From NCBI GenBank assembly GCA_948474755.1, contig CAOLHI010007009.1:1-64000 (forward strand): DNA of 64,000 bases, read 5' to 3'. The notes beneath the pieces are model-generated. The model was given only the letters and a program-made list of their open reading frames with translations. It did not search any database and was not told where the DNA came from. Shown here piece by piece: positions 26,481-38,500 of this stretch (positions within the stretch are counted from its first letter, which is position 1; every line of letters begins with the position of its first letter). Source of the DNA: Ctenosaura bakeri (taxonomy: Eukaryota; Chordata; Lepidosauria; Squamata; Iguanidae). The position numbers were made by a program, and so were the translations under genes.

Positions 26481-26789
26481 TAATAATAATAATAAAATTT
26501 ATTTTATCCCGCCTCTCCCAGTGGATCGAGGCGGCATTATAACAGTATATAAATACATTAAAAATACTAAAATGTAACCCATTCTCCCCACCCACCAACC
26601 CTTCTAACCCCCTAAAACACATCAACTATTAAAACAAATTAAAAACAAATTAAAACCAAGAGGACAATTGATGAGAGGCGGTGGAACACTAGTCTGGGAA
26701 GGCCTGTTGGAAGAGAACAATCTTGACCACTTTTTAAAGCGGTCAAGACTGGTAATATGCCGGGTCTCTTCCAGCAGGCCATTCCATAA
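26481..26789 (-). mobile_element. 5'-truncated LINE 3' end with 10-bp target duplication
   Basis: Flanked by CTGCTAGGAA at 26471-26480 and 26790-26799. Begins on the plus strand with (TAA)n, the reversed 3' tail, followed by TTATTTTATCCCGCCTCTCC and GGATCGAGGCGGCATTATAA. It ends in CAGCAGGCCATTCCATAA. A longer relative lies at 59990-60545. The target duplication and the (ATT)n-type tail indicate target-primed reverse transcription. The family name is not assigned. Confidence 0.75.
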
Positions 26790-27759
26790 CTGCTAGGAAG
26801 AAACAGCCTTTGCGGCTCCACCTTCCCGTCACCTTCAACCCCTTGGGTTTCCAAGACAAAAGACCCTCCTGCCCTGGGATTTCCAGAGGATTCACCCTTT
26901 CGGTCTGTTGCAAGAGGGAAAGGGAGAGGGGAGACCCAGCAGCACCTTCAGACCTCAGTGGAACCTTTTGCATCAAGACTCCCTAGATCTCAACCCCCTT
27001 TTTAAGAGGCACGGACAGACAGAGATTAAAGCCACAGCTTTTTACACAGAATTGCTCTGAACATGCTGACACTATTCGATCTCACACAATGCATGGATTC
27101 TTAACTGCCTAATTTTAAAATTATGCAGTCATTTAACACACTTTTAGAATGTTTCTTTTAAATGTTTGTTTTTTGTTTACAATTGTTCCATATGGCAGAG
27201 AGACAAAAAGACGATAAATAAGCCTGTGTGTTATAAAACGTATGGCAGTGATGTACGTCAATTTTTGGAGTTTTTTGAAGGGGAGGAGGAGGACTGACAT
27301 TACTGACCACTCTGGCTCAGAGCAGTGACTGAGAAGAATATTTTTTGGCAGCCAGATCATAAGAAATCCATAGCGATATATAGGGCAACCTTGTTCATTT
27401 CATCTAAAAATGTGAAATGGGACATAGACAAGAAAAGTGGGATCACCAGCAACAGGGTTTGTCACTTTCATTTCTTTTTTTAAATCAGCACCAGGAAAAT
27501 TTCAGAAAGAATTAACTAGAAGGTATTAGAGCACAGTGTATCTCATGAATTTTGAGAACAAACATATCCCACATAGCTAGCATTTGTACAGTTCTCTTCT
27601 TTCTGGACTCTCTAGTAGATTACAAGTTCTGACTTCCAAGTGGAATATTTCCCATACTCCTGGCATTGAGGTGGTTTCTCCCCTGTGGGGAGTCTCTGCT
27701 GGCTGATAAGTGGGAGCAATTCTGAGCAATACTTCCTACACTTTCTCTCCTGCAAAGAC

Positions 27760-28330
27760 TCTTCTAAACCATTAATATTCTTTTAAATTATTGATTGATT
27801 TTAACACAAATAACATAATTCACAACCAAAGCAACATACATGCAGATAAAGAAAAGGCAGAAGTAAAATTTTAAAAAACTTAAAATTTAACTAACATCCA
27901 TTTGAACGTTCTACCCAAAATTCTGGGACCACCTTAGCATATACTCTTTTATAGATTCATCTTCTCAATTTAACTTTCCTCATTTTTCTAACTCAACAGA
28001 CTCTTGTTCTTCATAACTGTCACTCCCAAATATTTAATCCTCTTTTTTCCCCAACTTTAAAAAAGGTAAGGGCAGATAATTTTCCTCTTCTGAGTGGGGA
28101 GGGAGTCTTCTTCCCAGGTACAACATGGGCCATCACAGAACCTGTTAATGTTATCATAAATCCTTGTTCGGAGCAGCTGTTTTCTAACCAAACTTGATGA
28201 ATCTTTTATGATTCTTCAGTTTTGCAGTGGGGAGCACTGTAATTTCCAGGCACATGTCCCAGCCAGACAGCCTCCCTCTCATTTATCAGTCAGGGGGTTA
28301 CCAGGAGATTGGAATTCTGCCCTTGTACAA
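27760..28330. repeat. Segment shared by copies B and C, deleted from A
   Basis: AT-rich stretch: TTTAAATTATTGATTGATTT, then CAAATAACATAATTCACAAC, TTTTATAGATTCATCTTCTC and CCAAATATTTAATCCTC. The same order is found at 61365-61640. In copy A the flanks meet near 10170-10200. It looks like old LINE-derived DNA. Confidence 0.6.
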
Positions 28331-29139
28331 TTCCTCCCGATCTTTATAAACTTAAAGAAAACAATAAATCCTACAAAATTGGAGCAGCATGTGAATTACG
28401 CTGCTAACAATAGGCCGTTTTGATCAGAACCTGATGAACCATTAATATTGATCTGCAACCAAAGTGTTTCCTGCACTCTGGGCATTTCTCCATTTTCTTT
28501 CCACTGTAGACTGCTTATTGACTCAGTGAAATTGGTTAATTAAAACTTTTCCCTGATGTTTTATATCTGAAACAATTTTTTTCCATGGCAAAGCCTCTTG
28601 TGAAGGGCAATAATTAATCAGAAGATCTGGAAGCACAGATTATTTCACCTGCTTTTCAGACTTACAGCATCTGATATGCTGTATGGTAATTGGCTGCCTG
28701 AGCATGAAGCAAATACATGATTACTCCACCTCTTTTTACTGTGCACCAGCACTCAGGTTTTCTGCCTTTCTATTCTTCTTCCACTGCTTTCCAGTCCCAC
28801 CAACTGGACTGTTTCCCAGCTATTCTTCTGCAAAGTTCTGCAACAAGAAAATCAGATGATAGGTTTCCTCCAGTCCTAATTCTTCCTCTGAGACTTCCAG
28901 TCTTACTGAATTGCTAGAGGAAGTTCATCTAGTCTGCCAAACTACCAAACTTCTTCACATTTCAAAAATAAACCACCACTCCCTTTGATGAAAAGAGAAT
29001 AACTGACGTAGTGAGGGGACTGGAGCTGAAGATAAAGTAGCAGCACAGGAAGAATAACTACAATTCAAATCTCTGAGGTCACATGCATGGCACTCAAGCA
29101 TAACACAGGATCTGGCAGTTATAGTTTCTACCTACACTC

Positions 29140-29800
29140 TTTGAGAATCCAAGAGAGTAGGTCTCAACACAGTGAAGATTTCCCAATGTTGTTCCAATAT
29201 TACCAGAAATTTGACATCAATCAGTAGTGTGATCGCAACATCAAAACAGCCAATGCAATCCTAAGCAGAGACAGACTCCCGGAAACAATAGTACAAGTCT
29301 GTGCTCCTTCGGTCATGTCTCGTCTGGTGTACCCTCTCCAGTACTGGACATCGTAGCTTAAGACAGTCATTGACAAGCCGGATCATGACCAGAGCAAGGC
29401 AACCAGCACAGTAAAAGGTGCAGAAACTAAAGCCTCTGAGGAACAACTGAGGGAATTACACATAGTTTGTTGGGAGAAGAGGTGACAGGGCAATCATATT
29501 TAACCATTTGAAGGACTGTCACATGGAATATGGAGTGACTTTGTTTTCTGCAGTTCTAGAGAATAGGACCTCAACTCATGGATTCAAAACACAAAAAGGA
29601 GATTTCTAGAAAAATATGAGAGAAGACCAATGGAACAGCTATTTAAGAAGGTGCTCTGGTCTCCCTGCAACTGAGATTTCCAACAAAAGCCTAGACAGCC
29701 ACATGTCATGAATGCCTTAGCGGCAGGTTTCTGCACTGCTGTGGGTAGAATTAAGGAGCCCATAGCTTTTATTCACATCTATTGTTCATGTTCATATTCT
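29140..29800 (+). mobile_element. Old CR1 3' fragment within duplication copy B
   Basis: Counterpart of 10960-11640. CAGTAGTGTGATCGCAACAT, AAGTCTGTGCTCCTTCGGTC, CCAGTACTGGACATCGTAGC and ACCATTTGAAGGACTGTCAC follow in CR1 order. Non-coding. Confidence 0.7.
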
Positions 29801-29989
29801 CGGATAACTCCACAACTCCAACTAGAAAGCAAAGCATTACCCACATTTCAAGTGTTTGTAATGTTTTTCCACCTCAGTAGACTCTGGTGCTTCACAAAAA
29901 ATGAACAAACGATTTAAGTGTGAGCAAATATTTAAATTCCTCCTGACAGTTTTAAAAGTTTCTCTTCTCAGTGGAGTTTCTGGTCCCTA

Positions 29990-30121
<132 letters not shown>

Positions 30122-31590
30122 CTATGGTTTCTCTCCTATGTGACTTCTTTTGTGATACACAAGCCCTGAACGGTGAGGAAAACATTTCCCACACTCCTGA
30201 CATTTGTATGGTTTCTCTCCTGTGTGGATTCTATTATGTTCCCCAAGCTCTGAACTGCGAGCAAAACATTTCCCACACTCCGGACATTGGTATGGTTTTT
30301 CTCCTGTGTGGATTCTCTTGTGAATCAGAAGGTGTGAACTGTGAGCAAAACATTTCCCACACTCCTGACATTTGTATGCTTTCTCTTCTGTGTGGATTCT
30401 TTTGTGACTCTCAAGACGTGAACTGCCAACAAAGCGTTTCCCACACTCCTGGCATTGGTATGGTTTCTCTCCTGTGTGAAGTCTCTGATGGCTAACAAGG
30501 CTTCCATTCCTGGAAAAAAATTTCCCACACTCCTGGCATTTGTATCGTTTCTCTCCTGTGTGAATTCTCTTGTGAATCACAAGCCCTGAACCATGGGCAA
30601 AACATTTCCCACACTTGTGGCATTTGTATGGTTTCTCTCCTGTGTGGATTCTCTTGTGACTCTCAAGCTGTGAACTGCTAACAAAACATTTCCCACACTT
30701 CTGACATTTGTATGGTTTCTCTCCGGTGTGGATTCTCTTGTGAATCAGAAGGTATGAACTTCGAGCAAAACATTTCTCACACTCCTGGCATTTGAATGGT
30801 TTCTCTCCTGTGTGAAGTCGCTGATGGATGACAAGGCTTCCATTCCGAGAAAAACATTTCCCACACTCCTGGCATTTGAATGGTTTCTCTCCGGTGTGGA
30901 TTCTCTTGTGAATCAGAAGGTATGAACTTCGAGCAAAACACTTCCCACACTCCTGGCATTTGAATGGTTTCTCTCCTGTGTGAAGTTGCTGATGGATGAC
31001 AAGGCTCCCATTCCGAGAAAAACATTTCCCACACTCCTGACATTTGTATGGTTTCTCTCCTGTGTGGATTCTCTTGTCAATCAGAAGGTGTGAACTGTGA
31101 GCAAAACATTTCCCACACTCCTGGGACTGGTATGGTTTCTCTCCTGTGTGAAGTTTCTGATGGTTGACAAGGCCTCCATTCTGAGAAAAACACTTCTCAC
31201 ACTCCTGGCATTTGAATGGTTTCTCTCCTGTGTGAAGTCTCTGACAGATTACAAAGTCTGAACTGTGAGCAGTGTGTTTCCCACATTCTTGGCATTTGTG
31301 TACTTTCGTTTCTTTGCAGACTGCTTGATGGCTCAGATGGGGGAATTCGTAATCAAAACCTTTTCCTGAGACTTTACATCTGCAGAGATTTTTTCCAGCA
31401 CAGAGGGTCTTATTAAACACAAGTGCCATGTTCTGGTTGAACTTTTCCCCACATATGTTGTACTTGAAAAACTTCTCTCTGGTAGACCTTTCCTCTTCTG
31501 GGCGGTCTTTCTCGTGTCTGGAAAGTTCTTGTGTGTACCCAAGACAAATTTCAGATATGATGCACGTATTTCCCTTCTTCCGGTTATCTC
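30122..31590 (-). CDS. C2H2 zinc-finger exon (last coding exon of the SCAN-KRAB-ZNF gene), copy B
   Basis: Encodes the DNA-binding part of a KRAB-type transcription factor acting in the nucleus; such proteins bind DNA through tandem fingers, and their KRAB domain typically recruits TRIM28. The exon starts after the acceptor TTCTGTTCCTCTCCTTTCTAG and begins GA GAT AAC, so the KRAB exon's trailing G completes a Gly codon. About 80 leader residues contain two decayed finger-like units ([25 protein letters not shown]). Fourteen consecutive 28-residue fingers with TGEKP linkers follow, ending at TAG (30124-30122). Twelve have all C2H2 ligands. Finger 1 has Cys for the first His (FVICQRLH). Finger 3 has Ser for the second position Cys pair (YQSQEC) and Asp for His (LLIDKRIH). 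Most carry an extra Cys (CGKCF). Fingers 4-5 and 6-7 are near-identical pairs. The exon is uninterrupted, unlike copies A and C, so it is the likeliest functional array here. Confidence 0.93.
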
Positions 31591-32761
31591 CTAGAAAGGA
31601 GAGGAACAGAAAAAAGTCAATCCAAGCAGAAAGGAGTGCGAAAAGTCTTAATAGAAATGTTGCTAAAAACAACTCACCCATGGAGAAAAGGAAGAGGTAT
31701 GGTTGTTCTTTGCCCTTTCCGTGGCCTTTTAGGCGCCCAGCTTTTTACTCTTTCTGGTATTTCAAGAGCTATATTCAAGGACTGACATCTTTGTTTTCCT
31801 ACACCAAGTTACTGATTTTAACTGAGTTTCATATACTATGGTACTTTCATGTGAGATATAACATGCACAAATAATAACAGTCATTGTAATAGTGATGGTG
31901 ATAGTAGTGATAATAAGAAGAAGGAGGAAAAAAAGAAAGGGAAGAGAAAAAAGTCTGTCATGACATTTCCACCTGGTAAAAATCTGTGCAAGCAACGGCT
32001 CAGCCGGACTGCTGCTTTCATGTCTCGTTTGATATCTTCCCTGAGGTCCCTGCTAGACAACGGGAGCAGACTGTGGATCATGGAAGCTTTGGGAGGGAAG
32101 TCTGAGGGAAGGGGGGGTTCCCCAGGTGCATAAGAACTTACACCATCTACCTACAGACTCACAGGGGTAAGCCAGGGCGGTCCCAAGGTCATATGAGTAT
32201 TCAGAGAAAGAGACACGTAAACAGTCCAACGGTAAATGAAGCAAGCAGTCCTGTTGTTGCCTGCTGGCAACTGCTTTCAAGCTGACTTTCATTTATGGAG
32301 ACCCTGTGAACGAGAGACCTCCAGGTCACCCTACCCTCAACAGTCCTGCTGAAATCTTTCAGACCGAGGGCCATGATTACTTCATTGTGTCTATCACTCT
32401 CTAATGCAGTCTCCCTCTTCTTCTACTACCTTTCACCCTACCAACCATCACTGTCTTTTCTAGTGTGACACACTGTCTCATGATACGTCCAAAGCATGAC
32501 TGTCTCTGGTTAGTCATCTCAGCTTCTAGGGAGAGGTCGGCTTCATTTGCTCATGGACCCATTTATTCGTCTTTTTAAGAACTTCAGGCTATCCGTAGAA
32601 CTCTTCAGGGTATCCGTAGAACTCTTATCCAGCACCACATTTTAAACGAGGCAATTTTCTACCTATCACCCTTCTTCACTGTCCAACTTTAACAAACATA
32701 GGTAGAAATTGGAAATGCAGTGGCATACGAAGCCCTAACTTGGTATTCAATAATCTCTCTT

Positions 32762-35700
32762 GATCATAGAATCATAGAAATGTAGAGTTGGAAGAGACCC
32801 CAGGGGCCATCCAGTCCAACCCCCTGCCATGCAGGAACACCCTCAAAGCACTCCCGACAGATGGCCATCAAGCCTCTGCTTAAAAACCTCCAAGGAAGGA
32901 GACTCCACTACACTCCGAGGCAGCATATTCCACTGCCAGACAGCCCTGACTGTCAGGAAGTTCTTCCTGAGGTTCAGGTGGAATCTCCTTTCCTGCAGCT
33001 TGAATCCATTGCTCCTTGTCCTGGTCTCTGGAGCAGCAGAAAACAAGCCCTCTCCTTCCTCTACGTGGCATCCCTTCAAATATTTAAACATGGCTATCAT
33101 GTCCCCTCTTAACCTTCTCTTCTGGAGACTAAACATACCCAGCTCTCTAAGTCTATCCCCATAGGGCATGGCTTCCAGGCCTCTCACCATTTTGGTCGCC
33201 CTCCTCTGGACTTGCTCCAGCTTTTAAATATCCTTCTTGAATTGGGGTGTCCAGAACTTGACACAGTATTCAAGATGGGGTCTAACCAAAGCAGAGTAGA
33301 GCGGTACCAGTACCTCCCTCGATCTAGACACCATACTCCTATTGATGTAGCCGAGAATTGCATTGGCTTTCTTGGCTGCCGCATCACACTGCTGACTCAT
33401 GTTCAGCTTGTGGTCTATGAAGACTCCAAGATCCCTTTCACACGTACTGCTATCCAGCCACGTGTCCCCCATCCTATATTTCTGTATTCCATTCTTTCTA
33501 CCTAAGTGTAGGACCTTACACTTCTCTCTGTTGAATTTCATTTTGTTAGCCTTGGCCCAGCTCTCCAATCTATCCAGGTCATCTTGAATTTTGATCCTGT
33601 CCTCAGGCGTATTAGTAACTCCTCCCAATTTGGTGTCATCTGCAAATTTGATGAGCATACCCTCTATTCCTTCATCCAAGTCGTTGATAAAAATATTGAA
33701 AAGCACTGGGCCCAGAACAGAACCCTGTGGCACCCCGCTAGTCACTTCTCTCCAGGATGAAATGCAGCCATTCGTGATCACCCTTTGGGTTCGGTTGGTC
33801 AACCAATTACAAATCCAACTAACAGTAGCCCTGTCCAGCCCACTTTTTACTAGCTTCGTTGCAAGAATGTCATGGGGAACTTTGTCAAAGGCTTACTGAA
33901 ATCGAGGTATGCTACATCCACAGCATTCCCTTCGTCTATCAAGCTCGTAACTCTTATCATAAAAAGAGATAAGATTAGTCTGGCATGACTTATTTTTGAG
34001 AAATCCAGTTGACTTCTCGTGATTACCACGTTGCTTTCTAAGTGATTAGAAACTGACTGCTTAATGATCTGCTCCAGGATCTTTCCGGGTACTGATGTCA
34101 GGCTGACCGGGCGATAATTGTTTGGGTCCTCTTTTTTTCCCTTCTTGAAGATGGGGATAACATTTGCTCTCTTCCAGTCTGCTGGAACTTCTCCTGTCCT
34201 CCAAGATTTCTCAAAGATTATATCAAGCGGTTCCGAAATGAACTCTGCCAGCTCTTTTAATATCCTAGGATGCAATTCATCTGGCCCTGGAGACTTGAAT
34301 TCATCCAATGTGGCCAGGTATTCCTGTACCACCTCTCTACCTATTATGTGCCTCATTTCCTCTGCTTCCTCCCCTGCTCCCCAACCGCCAGGTTGAGTGC
34401 TTGTATCCTTCTGGGAAAAAACTGAGGCAAAGAAGGTGTTAAGTAGTTCTGCCTTTTCTCTTCCCCCTGTGAGTAATTTGCCATCTTCTCTGCGCAGCAA
34501 CCCTATCATCTCCTGCTTTTCCCTTTTGCTGTAGACATATTTAAAAAAGCCCTTTTTATTGTTTTTAATGTCTCTGGCCAGCCTAAGTCCGTTCCGTGCT
34601 TTAGCCTTTCTGACTTCCTCCCTACATCTCCTGGGTACTTGCTTAAATTCTTCTTTGGTGGTTCCCCCCTTCTTTCATTTCCTATACATGTTTCTCTTAA
34701 CACTTAGCTCAGCTGAGAGTTCTTTAGTCAACCATTCTGGTTTCTTCAGATGGTTTCCATTTTCCTCCTTATTGGCAGAGTTTTAGACGGTGCCTTCAGT
34801 ATCTCCCTTTTTAGAAACTCCCATGCCTCCTGAACTCCTTTCCCTTTCACTATTCCTGACCACGGAATTCCAGCCAGCAGCTCCCTAAGTTTACAGAAGT
34901 CCACTTTTTTAAAATCTAAGATGAGTGTCTGGCTACATGTATCTTCTCCTTCCCACTGAATGCCAAATTCCAATAGGACATGGTCACTGCCCCCTAAAGA
35001 TCCAACCACTTCTACCTCATTAACAAGGTCATCCCTGTTGGTCAGGATCAGATCTAGAATATTTGATCCCCTTGTGGCCTCATCCACCTTCTGGACCATG
35101 AAGTTGTCTGCAAGACAAGCAAGAAACTTGCTGGACCTTGCTGTCTTGGCAGAGTTTGACTGCCAGCATATATCCGGGTAATTGAAATCTCCTATTATTA
35201 CTGTATCTCTCCTTTTTGAATGTGCAGTCATTTGGTTGAGGAAGGCATCATCTAAGTCCTCAGCCTGGGTTGGAAGTCTGTAGTAAACCCACACCAGAAT
35301 ATCCCTATTGTTTCTCGCTGCCTTGATTCTTACCCAGATGCTCTCGACCTGGCTTTCTGGGTTTAAGTCCCGGATTCTTCACAGGTGAAAACATCCTTGA
35401 CATACAAGGCTACTCCTCCTCCTTTCTTGTTTGGTCTGTTTTTACAAAATAGGCTATACCCCTCTATTCCTATATTCTAATCATGAGACTCATCCCACAA
35501 GGTCTCAGTGATGCCTATCAAATCGTATTTATTTTGTTGTACTAGGAGTTCAAGTTCATCCTGCTTGTTTCCCATACTCCTTGCATTAGTGTAGAGACAC
35601 TTAAGTCCCTGGGCCCTTCCTGCAAGTCCTGTACTATTGTTTCTAGTCCTCCCACCAATGGCCACTTGTCTCTTGTCCAGTATCCTTTTGGGCCCTTTCC

Positions 35701-36180
35701 CCCCTTGCGTCTCCAGTCCTTGCCCTGAAAAATTTTTCCCTCCCCGGGGAAAACATTTAAAGACCTTTAATCCTTTTGCGGACTTTGCAAAAAAACCCCT
35801 CCCCAGTTTTGTGGGTGCAGCCCATCCCCCCCAGAAGCCCTTGTTCATGGAAATTCAGGCCATCTAAAAAACCCCAAACCGTTGCCGGGGGCACCCATCA
35901 GAGCCATTTTTGCTTTGCTTTCCCCTTTTCCCTACGTTGCCATATCCTTAACAGGGGGGAGGGCAAATGACCACCCCACACCAAGGTCCTTAAGCTTCGC
36001 CCCCATAAGTCGTATTCCTTTGTGATGTGGTAAAAGCTGCTCCTCGCAGGCATTGGTTCCGACATGAACCAAAATGAGGGGCTTCTGGTCAGTGGGTTTG
36101 CCAGCCTGGATGCCTCTCCGTTATATGGTTATCCTGGCCCCAGGAAACAACAACCTCTCGATTGAGCTTGGGGATTTTAT
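32762..36180 (-). mobile_element. CR1 LINE, 5'-truncated, near-complete ORF2 (copy 2)
   Basis: Minus-strand CR1 inserted into BovB. The 3' end lies at 32762 (ATCATAGAATCATAGAAATG). The 5' end near 36180 stops within ORF1, just after the GTND block (GGTTCCGACATGAACC near 36055). ORF2 endonuclease: CLYTNARSMGNKQDELELLV (about 35610), VIIGDFNYPDICWQSNSAKT (about 35210), SDHVLLEFGIQW (about 34985). Reverse transcriptase: SPGPDELHPRILKELAEF (about 34300), KGKKEDPNNYRPVSLTSVPG (about 34140), [20 protein letters not shown] (about 33740), and intact catalytic FADDTKLGG (about 33650). The C-terminal part runs to 32843. Only a few frameshifts separate the open pieces, so it is younger than copy 1 or better sequenced. 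It is private to duplication copy B. Confidence 0.95.
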
Positions 36181-36411
36181 CTAGCTCCTTCATAGCTCCT
36201 TTTCCAAGTTTAGTATTTTGATTTTTTGAGTGCAGTTTCAATTAAACTAATGAATGAGCCAAGGTATAAAAATTCATCTATTTAATCCTCTTTTTTTTTT
36301 CTTTAAAGTTAAGGAAATCATTGTGGTTTTTTTTGTTTTCTTAATAATCAACAAACTGCCTTCGCACTTTCCTTAGTAATTGTTCAGAACCCTTTCCCTT
36401 TCTTTGGCTAA

Positions 36412-36945
36412 TACAGTCCTCCTTCCACATTCATGGGTTTGAATTTCATGGTTTGGTTGGCGCTTCCTCTTGCCTCCCCTACTCCCGCCTCTCATTTCTT
36501 TGCCTTTTTCCTGAGTGTGCATGCCTTTCTTCTCCACGCCACATGCAAAAGGCAAGCAAATGGGAGCAAAGTGCTTCAGAGGGGGGGTGTATGCAACCCC
36601 CCCCGATTTTCCACCTCCAATGCCTTTGCTTTTGTCCTGACATCGAAAAGGGAAAGGGTGCATCACCCAGGCAAAAGACGGGGGAAATGTGGGGGGGGAA
36701 GCCCCCTCCCCTTTTTTGGTCTGGGGCTGCTTTTTCCCATTCTTTTGCCTTTTCCCGGGCATGGAAAAGGGAAAGGCGTGCCCCCGGCAAAAAGGAAGGG
36801 AATGCGACAGGGGAGCCCCAAAAGGGGAATAGAGGGGCTCCTGGTGTGGGGGAAGTTATTTGTTGGGTTTTTTTAACTTTTGCGGGGATTCTGCTCCCTA
36901 ACCCTTGTGAAAGTGGAAGGGCCACTGCAGTATGGTGTGATTAGT
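36412..36945. mobile_element. GC-rich insertion inside BovB (copy B counterpart)
   Basis: Same element and site as 14745-15295 in copy A, hence older than the duplication. It starts CAGTCCTCCTTCCACATTCA and ends near GTGAAAGTGGAAGGGCCACT. It shows more C/G homopolymer runs than A. Non-coding. Confidence 0.5.
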
Positions 36946-37446
36946 ATATTTTAAATTTGAATTTTTTCGTCCAATTTTTATGCCTCCTTCTTCTAGTTAA
37001 ATCTTTATAGATTTCTTCTGTGTAAAAGTTAAACAGGGAGATCACACGTAACTGTGCCTGACTCCCATATCAGTGGGAAACTTTCATTTCTCTGTATCCT
37101 GTACTGATGGTAGCCTCTTGTCTTGGAAAGGGTTACGAAAGGACGGTCAAATGTTGCGTCACACCCATTTTTAAAAGAGCAATTAAAGTTTTTCATAATC
37201 CAAACTAATGAGGCTTTGCTACAATCTGTAAAGCATATGCTGACGTTTTTCTGAATTTTTCTTTGGCACTCTGCTTTCAAATCACGTTTCAACATGATCC
37301 CAGTGCCTCTTCCTTTCCTGAAAAGTTTGGACAGCTGGTTTTCCCATTCCATAGATGAAAAAAGTCTTTGTTGAAAAATTTTGAACATCATTTTGCATGC
37401 ATAGACATTAACGCAATAGTCCCATGGTTCTGCAATCATTTGGGGA

Positions 37447-38500
37447 TTAGTTTATTTGAGTTTTTAACTTACAGACCATTTTTTTGCTTTCCATATTTGT
37501 TGACAGTATTAGTTCAAACGGGAAACAGATTCTTCTCTGTAGTTTGAAGCAATCTTTGGTTGCCATCTTTCTGGGAGATTTTTTTCTCCCAACTGTTCTG
37601 AGTGCAGCTTCCATTTCACTTTCTAAAATTGTTGTTTCCCTTTTTTCAAATCTCTTCTTCCTAATAATTGCCATCCTTATTTTTTGACACAGTCCTTCGG
37701 TTTTGCTCCTTTTTTTTTATTTCTACTTGGTCATGTACTTTGTTCCTTGGTGATTTTACAGCCCCCCATTCTTGGTTTAAATTTCCCTTTTTTTCCTGTA
37801 CTTTCCGGAAGGGTTTTATTTTCTTTTTAAGCTCTCTTTTTTTAAAAAATTTTTTTTGTCCCTGTGGAAAAGGTTTAATTTCATATTTCTGTATGTTTTA
37901 CTTTTTTTTTATCTGTGCCTTATTGCTTGAAGTTTCATTTTTCATTTTTTGGGCCTATTTTTTTAGCTGCGAATAGTGTCTTTTTGCTTCGTCCCTGATA
38001 ATGCCCTGGCCTTCAGTACAGAATTTTAGGCCTTCCAGTCGATTACATTTAACTATGCAAATCTATTTGTTTATGTTGTTTCTAATTTTAGAGGGTATGT
38101 TCTTAGGTTCTTTTTGGCATAATGATCTGTTTAGTGTTCTTACCTTTACTCTAATTTTTATGTCCGCGTTCATGGTTGTCCACAATTCTTGGTTTTCTTT
38201 TGCAGGGAAAATGGGGGTTTCCATCTTATTTTCCAGTCATGTAGCCTTTGGTAAAAACTGGCTTTTGGTGATTCTACATATTCCTCCAGTTAGTTCCTGC
38301 AGAATTTGTTTGCAGTGAGCAAACTGTTGTCCCATAAAATACAACCAAGCACTCTCTTGTTTCTTTCTTATTTGGGCCAAATTTCCTACAATCTTGGATT
38401 CTTTTTGGTTTCCTAATTTGCATTGTAAAAAACTAAATGCATAGGATTTGGTGTGTATAATTAGACTTTAAATTTTTATTAATTTTAGATTTTTATTGAT
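37447..38500 (-). mobile_element. Probable LINE ORF1-like coiled-coil remnant
   Basis: Successive minus-strand pieces are Lys/Glu-rich: ILQELTGGICRITKSQFLPK at about 38300, NADIKIRVKVRTLNRSLCQK at about 38170, and RKKRFEKRETTILESEMEAA at about 37660. They look like one basic coiled-coil protein broken by stops and T-runs, as expected for an L1-type ORF1. No family-specific motif was found, so this is inferred from composition and setting. Confidence 0.35.

Larger units (their letters stand above)
23790..26915. repeat. ~970-bp direct tandem duplication (unit 2 enlarged by insertions)
   Basis: GGGGTAAACACAGAGGAAAA at about 23798 recurs at about 24767. The following ~950 bp match through ATTTATATCCCGACTTTCTC, GTGGGAGGAGGAGGAAAAAC, the GCCATTCTCAACTG region, CACCTCCCATCAGGTAACCA and GATTTCCAGAGGATTC. 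Unit 2 contains a solo LTR (25174-26054) and a LINE 3' end (26481-26789); without these it is about 940 bp. Both units contain a similar minus-strand open stretch (METQGVEGEGKAEPQRLFLP at 24696; METQGVEGDGKVEPQRLFLP at 26854). I do not recognise the protein. Confidence 0.85.
32268..37440 (-). mobile_element. RTE/BovB LINE (copy B), interrupted by CR1 and a GC-rich insertion
   Basis: The 3' terminus is at 32268 (CTTTCAAGCTGACTTTCATT then ATGGAGACCCTGTGAACG). BovB continues to about 32761 (TTGGTATTCAATAATCTCTC), is cut by CR1, resumes at about 36180 (AGCTCCTTCATAGCTCC), is cut again at 36412-36945, and reaches the reverse transcriptase on the minus strand at 37430-37200: KMMFKIFQQRLFSSMEWENQ, FRKGRGTG and FQ-like KNVSICFTDCSKA. 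These match the BovB 'FRKGRGTRDQI...KNIYFCFIDYAKAFD' block in order. The domain is frame-broken and non-functional. The insertion is shared with copy A, so it predates the duplication. Confidence 0.82.
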
